From an uncultured Clostridia bacterium (GTDB lineage Bacteria; Bacillota; Clostridia; TANB77; CAG-508), in the NCBI GenBank assembly GCA_948505485.1, contig CAOPQH010000080.1, positions 1-6,707 on the forward strand: 6,707 nucleotides of DNA, read 5' to 3'. Below the pieces are notes generated by a model, which saw only the letters and a program-made list of their open reading frames with translations, searched no databases and had not been told where the DNA came from. This document shows positions 4,676-6,707 of the stretch, piece after piece; the first letter of the stretch is position 1; each line of letters begins with the position of its first letter. A program made the translations under genes and the position numbers.

Positions 4676-4938
4676 TTTTAGAAAAATTATAAAGAGATAG
4701 TAAACAAAATTTGAAGTGAACTCAAATTATTAGACAATAAAGTTTAATAAGGAGGGTTCATTTTATGTTTAAATCTTAAAAAGAGTATAAATTGAAACTA
4801 ATAATGATTATTTAACTAACTATTATGGTTGGCAATATGTAGCTAAACATTTTAACATCCAGTATGTACAAATTTTTAAGCATTTTATTATTGATAAAAA
4901 AAGAAAAATATGATATATATTGCTAAGGAGTGATAATC
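4676..4938 (+). other. spacer after rplL with orphan ribosome binding site; no rpoB
   Basis: This gap has no recognisable full gene. It contains two weak A/T stems near its start (4672-4690 and 4708-4728). At 4751-4756 GGAGGG, preceded by TAA, lies eight bases before an ATG at 4765 that opens only a four-codon frame (M-F-K-S-stop, 4765-4779). Further on, a start-less frame at 4791-4913 reads as protein-like sequence. No clear terminator or convincing promoter was found. In most Firmicutes rpoB starts here, so this spacer probably marks an old rearrangement point. Confidence 0.5.
4791..4913 (+). pseudogene. possible gene remnant downstream of rplL
   Basis: Between TAA (4788-4790) and TGA (4911-4913) an open frame of 40 codons contains DYLTNYYGWQYVAKHFNIQY and ends FKHFIIDKKRKI. 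The aromatic-rich, amphipathic composition is less typical of random A/T-rich translation than a K/N/I string would be. It has no ATG, GTG or TTG start and no Shine-Dalgarno in frame. I do not recognise the family. It could be the tail of a decayed gene or chance. Confidence 0.2.
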
Positions 4939-5628
4939 ATGAAAAAAATAGGTATAATAGCAGCAATGAATGAAGAAATCAATGGAGTAAAAAATATAAT
5001 GACTAATATTTCCGAGAAACAAATTTATGAATTAATATTTATAGAAGGTAATATAAACAATAAAGAATGTGTGATAGTTCAAAGTGGAATAGGTAAGGTA
5101 AATGCAGCAAGAACAACGCAAATATTGATTGATAATTATAATTTAGAATATATAGTAAATGTTGGATCAGCAGCATCATTAAATGATAAACTAAACATAG
5201 GAGATATTGTAATAGGAGAAAAATTGATACAACATGATTTTGATATAACAGCATTTGGACATAATAAGGGATATATAAGCAATGTGGGTGAATATATACA
5301 ATCAGATACAATGTTAGTAAAAAAAATATATAACTGTTGTAGTAATAATAAAATTGAAGATATAAAAATAAAAAGTGGTGTAATAGCATCAGGAGATATT
5401 TTTTGCACATCAGAGGAAATGAAAAATAAAATAAATAATAAATTTAAAGCAGATGCTGTAGAAATGGAAGGTGCAGCAATAGCGCAAGTATGCTATTTAG
5501 ATAAAATACCATTTGTTGTAATTAGAAGCATATCAGATACACCCAATGGCAACAATAATATAACATTTGATAAATTTCTAGTTATTGCATCAAAAAGATG
5601 TGCAAATATTATAAATCAAGTAATTTAG
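4939..5628 (+). CDS. mtnN: 5'-methylthioadenosine/S-adenosylhomocysteine nucleosidase
   Basis: This enzyme splits adenine from methylthioadenosine and S-adenosylhomocysteine. It thereby recycles products of SAM-dependent methylation and polyamine synthesis and feeds the LuxS route. The 229-residue protein shows the family motifs in order: IGIIAAMNEEI (4-14; E13 corresponds to the catalytic Glu12 of E. coli), SGIGKVNAA (49-57), VNVGSAASL (73-81), HDFDITAFGH (99-108), SGDIFCTSEE (151-160), VEMEGAAIAQVC (174-185; ribose-binding Met-Glu) and RSISDTPN (196-203; D200 is the catalytic Asp197 equivalent). VNVGSAASL differs from the common NTGSAGGL. The start is ATG 4939, eight bases after AAGGAG; a GTG nine bases upstream lies in the Shine-Dalgarno. 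Stop is TAG, while the other genes here use TAA. Confidence 0.92.
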   Translation: MKKIGIIAAMNEEINGVKNIMTNISEKQIYELIFIEGNINNKECVIVQSGIGKVNAARTTQILIDNYNLEYIVNVGSAASLNDKLNIGDIVIGEKLIQHDFDITAFGHNKGYISNVGEYIQSDTMLVKKIYNCCSNNKIEDIKIKSGVIASGDIFCTSEEMKNKINNKFKADAVEMEGAAIAQVCYLDKIPFVVIRSISDTPNGNNNITFDKFLVIASKRCANIINQVI

Positions 5629-5639
5629 CTAATTAAGAC

Positions 5640-5668
5640 TTGACTAATATATAATTTTATGTTAATAT
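5640..5668 (+). promoter_or_regulatory. promoter of the 115-residue unknown protein gene
   Basis: TTGACT (5640-5645), a 17-base spacer and TAATAT (5663-5668), with TG at 5660-5661 for an extended -10. This is a good housekeeping-type promoter, 12 bases after the mtnN stop and 67 bases before the next start codon. The A/T-rich setting adds several other TATATT-like strings, but none is as well spaced. Confidence 0.7.
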
Positions 5669-5710
5669 ATACTATATATTATATTATAAAAAGGAAAGGG
5701 AAGGTGAATT

Positions 5711-5728
5711 CTTAAGTAAATCTTAAGG
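5711..5728 (+). promoter_or_regulatory. leader hairpin over a weak ribosome binding site
   Basis: CTTAAG (5711-5716) and CTTAAG (5722-5727) are self-complementary copies separated by five bases (TAAAT), so they can pair as a six-pair stem. The only Shine-Dalgarno-like sequence close to the ATG at 5735 is AAGG (5725-5728), which lies within the 3' arm. A stronger purine run, AAGGAAAGGGAAGGTG (5691-5706), is too far upstream for this ATG and has no in-frame start of its own that continues into the gene. Confidence 0.4.
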
Positions 5729-5734
5729 TATAAT

Positions 5735-6082
5735 ATGAAAAATAAATTAAAAGGACTTGATAATGTAAATACAGAAGTTCAAGAAGATAAAGGTGATTTT
5801 AATAATATTAAACCCAAAATAAAATTATTATTAGGATTTTTATGGAATTCAGAGGATAGAGAAGATACTGAAGAAGTAGAAAAATGTAACAAAAAATCAG
5901 AAAAGAGAGTAAAAGAATTAGAAAAAAACTTAGAAACATCATCAACAACATCTAAAGATGCAGGAAAATCATTTAGAAATGGTCAAAAAGAAAGCATTAA
6001 TGCTAATAAAACAAGAAACAGAGGTAAACAAAAAAATAATATTTTACATGAAAAGAATAATAATGAACATACAATGGAATAA
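5735..6082 (+). CDS. hypothetical charged, coiled-coil-prone protein
   Basis: I do not recognise this 115-residue protein. It is very hydrophilic, dominated by Lys, Glu and Asn. Residues 26-37 (KPKIKLLLGFLW) form the only hydrophobic patch, too short for a membrane helix. Residues 45-68 (TEEVEKCNKKSEKRVKELEK and onward) have heptad-like charge spacing and could form a coiled coil. The remainder (69-115) is Ser/Thr/Asn/Lys-rich and probably disordered. There is one cysteine (C51) and no signal peptide. It has its own promoter and a strong terminator, which argues that it is a real monocistronic gene rather than chance, and an in-frame TAA at 5717-5719 rules out a longer N-terminus. The ribosome binding site is weak. 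Function unknown. Confidence 0.6.
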   Translation: MKNKLKGLDNVNTEVQEDKGDFNNIKPKIKLLLGFLWNSEDREDTEEVEKCNKKSEKRVKELEKNLETSSTTSKDAGKSFRNGQKESINANKTRNRGKQKNNILHEKNNNEHTME

Positions 6083-6083
6083 T

Positions 6084-6118
6084 AAAAATAGAGGAATCTA
6101 GAATTCTTCTATTTTTTT
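6084..6118 (+). terminator. terminator after the unknown 115-residue gene
   Basis: AAAAATAGAGGAAT (6084-6097) pairs with ATTCTTCTATTTTT (6103-6116) over 14 pairs (one G-T wobble) around a five-base loop, and the 3' arm runs into seven T (6112-6118). It starts one base after the stop codon at 6082. This is a standard intrinsic terminator. The tRNA promoter starts two bases after it. Confidence 0.9.
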
Positions 6119-6120
6119 AC

Positions 6121-6149
6121 TTGACAAATATTAAATATGTAAGTATAAT
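6121..6149 (+). promoter_or_regulatory. consensus promoter of the tRNA-Met gene
   Basis: TTGACA (6121-6126) and TATAAT (6144-6149) are both perfect consensus hexamers with the ideal 17-base spacing. The expected transcript start near 6156 is about 12 bases before the mature tRNA 5' end. Such a full-strength promoter fits a stable RNA gene. Confidence 0.93.
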
Positions 6150-6167
6150 AGTAATGTTATGATATAT

Positions 6168-6244
6168 GGCGAAGTAGCTCAGTTGGCTAGAGCATCCGGT
6201 TCATACCCGGCAGGTCGAGAGTTCGAATCTCCCCTTCGCTACCA
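6168..6244 (+). tRNA. tRNA-Met (CAT), elongator type
   Basis: A 77-base cloverleaf with encoded CCA folds as acceptor GGCGAAG/CTTCGCT (first pair G-U), D stem GCTC/GAGC with loop AGTTGGCTA, anticodon loop TTCATAC giving CAT, T loop TTCGAAT, discriminator A and CCA at 6242-6244. The G1-U72 start and the absence of the three G-C pairs of initiator tRNA in the anticodon stem favour the elongator. It could instead be a tRNA-Ile whose C34 becomes lysidine, but overall similarity to clostridial elongator tRNA-Met (TAGCTCAGTTGGCTAGAGCA) is high. Two stem positions are mismatched: T27/C43 at the top of the anticodon stem and A50/C64 in the T stem. Confidence 0.92.
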
Positions 6245-6245
6245 A

Positions 6246-6274
6246 AAAAGCAATCAATTAATCTGATTGCTTTT
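6246..6274. terminator. shared bidirectional terminator between tRNA-Met and the DUF4364 gene
   Basis: AAAAGCAATCA (6246-6256) and TGATTGCTTTT (6264-6274) form a perfect 11-pair stem around ATTAATC. Read on the plus strand it follows the tRNA CCA by one base and ends in TTTT. Read on the minus strand it ends in six T (complement of 6244-6249 region A-run) just after the stop codon of the converging gene. It can therefore end both transcripts. The minus-strand gene's last codons lie within one arm. Confidence 0.8.
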
Positions 6275-6707
6275 CATCATTTGATAATAAATTTAAAATA
6301 CTAGGATATATAGTTTTTGCATTATTATTCCAGTTATCAACTATTTTTTTTGCTCTATCTCTAGATCCAGCAAAAGTTTTTACTTCAAAAATAGCCTCGT
6401 TATTTTCTATGATTTTACATCTGATTATAAAGTCGTTTTCATTCTTTGGGAAAAATTCTGCTACTATAGAAGCTTCTTCTTCTATTTCGTATAATTCATC
6501 TTTAAATATTTTATCAGCTTTTAATTTGACTATGCCAGGTAATAAGTCTGATGTTAAATTAAATGCGTTTTTTCCTTCTGAAGTTATTTTTAAAACATAA
6601 TCTTCATCTTTTTCATAATTACCAACTAATTTTGAATCAATTAAATCTGTTAAAATTTGTTTAAAGTAAAAATAATTAAAGTCTTTAACAGAAGATATTA
6701 TTTTATA
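6258..6707 (-). CDS. DUF4364 family protein, 5' end cut by the window edge
   Basis: On the minus strand an uninterrupted frame enters at the window edge and runs 149 codons to TAA (complement of 6258-6260). It includes FNYFYFKQILTDLIDSKLVG (10-29), YVLKITSEGKNAFNLTSDLL (37-56), then LPGIVKLKADKIFKDE and a C-terminal FEVKTFAGSRDRAKKIVDNW. The order of a recognition-helix-like region, a wing-like YVLKITSEGK strand and a mixed alpha/beta tail resembles the DUF4364 family of Firmicutes, which is predicted to have a winged-helix DNA-binding domain. The family's cellular role is not established. The N-terminus, about 20-30 residues by family length, is missing. It converges on tRNA-Met. The family call is from memory of its sequence pattern. 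Confidence 0.75.
   Translation of the reverse strand, partial: YKIISSVKDFNYFYFKQILTDLIDSKLVGNYEKDEDYVLKITSEGKNAFNLTSDLLPGIVKLKADKIFKDELYEIEEEASIVAEFFPKNENDFIIRCKIIENNEAIFEVKTFAGSRDRAKKIVDNWNNNAKTIYPSILNLLSNDEKQSD

Noticed and set aside
4672..4690. Terminator directly after rplL
   Set aside because: The stem is eight A/T pairs without a T-run, too weak to call a terminator.
4891..4921. TTGATA-N17-TATATA promoter just before mtnN
   Set aside because: Transcription would start on top of the mtnN Shine-Dalgarno, leaving almost no leader. In A/T-rich DNA the match is weak evidence.
5039..5410. Minus-strand frames of 90 and 123 residues inside mtnN
   Set aside because: They are Leu/Tyr/Ile-rich antisense readings of a secure enzyme gene, without ribosome binding sites.
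6409..6600. 63-residue plus-strand frame near the right edge
   Set aside because: It is the antisense shadow of the DUF4364 gene, whose minus-strand frame is longer, open to the edge and family-like.

Overview
This window comes from a strongly A+T-rich Gram-positive genome, most likely a member of the Clostridia (Bacillota). The evidence is near-exclusive AGA arginine codons, strong AGGAGG-type Shine-Dalgarno sites on most genes, a zinc-type L33, an L10 leader of the Firmicutes type and the gene order rpmG-secE-nusG-rplK-rplA-rplJ-rplL. TGA is used only as a stop, so this is not a recoded mollicute. I cannot name the genus.

Layout. Positions 1-52 are the 3' end of a 5S rRNA, followed by a long A/T hairpin terminator. 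A flavin reductase-family gene follows (250-816), preceded by a short start-less open frame that may be a gene remnant. A near-consensus promoter (835-863) then drives rpmG, secE and nusG, with rplK and rplA close behind. rplJ is preceded by a 5' leader made of an L10-binding motif, an intrinsic terminator and a competing antiterminator. rplL completes the ribosomal set. rpoB, the usual neighbour, is not there. In its place is a 263-base spacer with an orphan Shine-Dalgarno and a four-codon frame, then a methylthioadenosine/S-adenosylhomocysteine nucleosidase gene (4939-5628). A lysine/glutamate/asparagine-rich 115-residue protein of unknown function has its own promoter and terminator (5640-6118). 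An elongator tRNA-Met with a perfect-consensus promoter follows (6121-6244). It converges on a minus-strand DUF4364-type gene cut by the window edge, and the two share a terminator.

The genes form one supply line for the translation, transcription and secretion machinery: 50S proteins L33, L11, L1, L10 and L7/L12, the translocon subunit SecE and the elongation factor NusG. Two autogenous RNA controls can be read from the sequence. One is an L1-site-like stem with an asymmetric loop directly against the rplA Shine-Dalgarno. The other is the L10 leader attenuator before rplJ.

I see no wholly new system such as a defence island, CRISPR array or mobile cassette. The unusual parts are non-coding insertions around rplJ. 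Upstream is a 7-nt periodic TCNGA repeat array that carries anti-Shine-Dalgarno sequence able to pair with the rplJ ribosome binding site. Downstream is a 98-nt imperfect palindrome in the rplJ-rplL gap. Other oddities are a long acidic tail on SecE, the missing rpoB and two mismatched stem pairs in the tRNA-Met.
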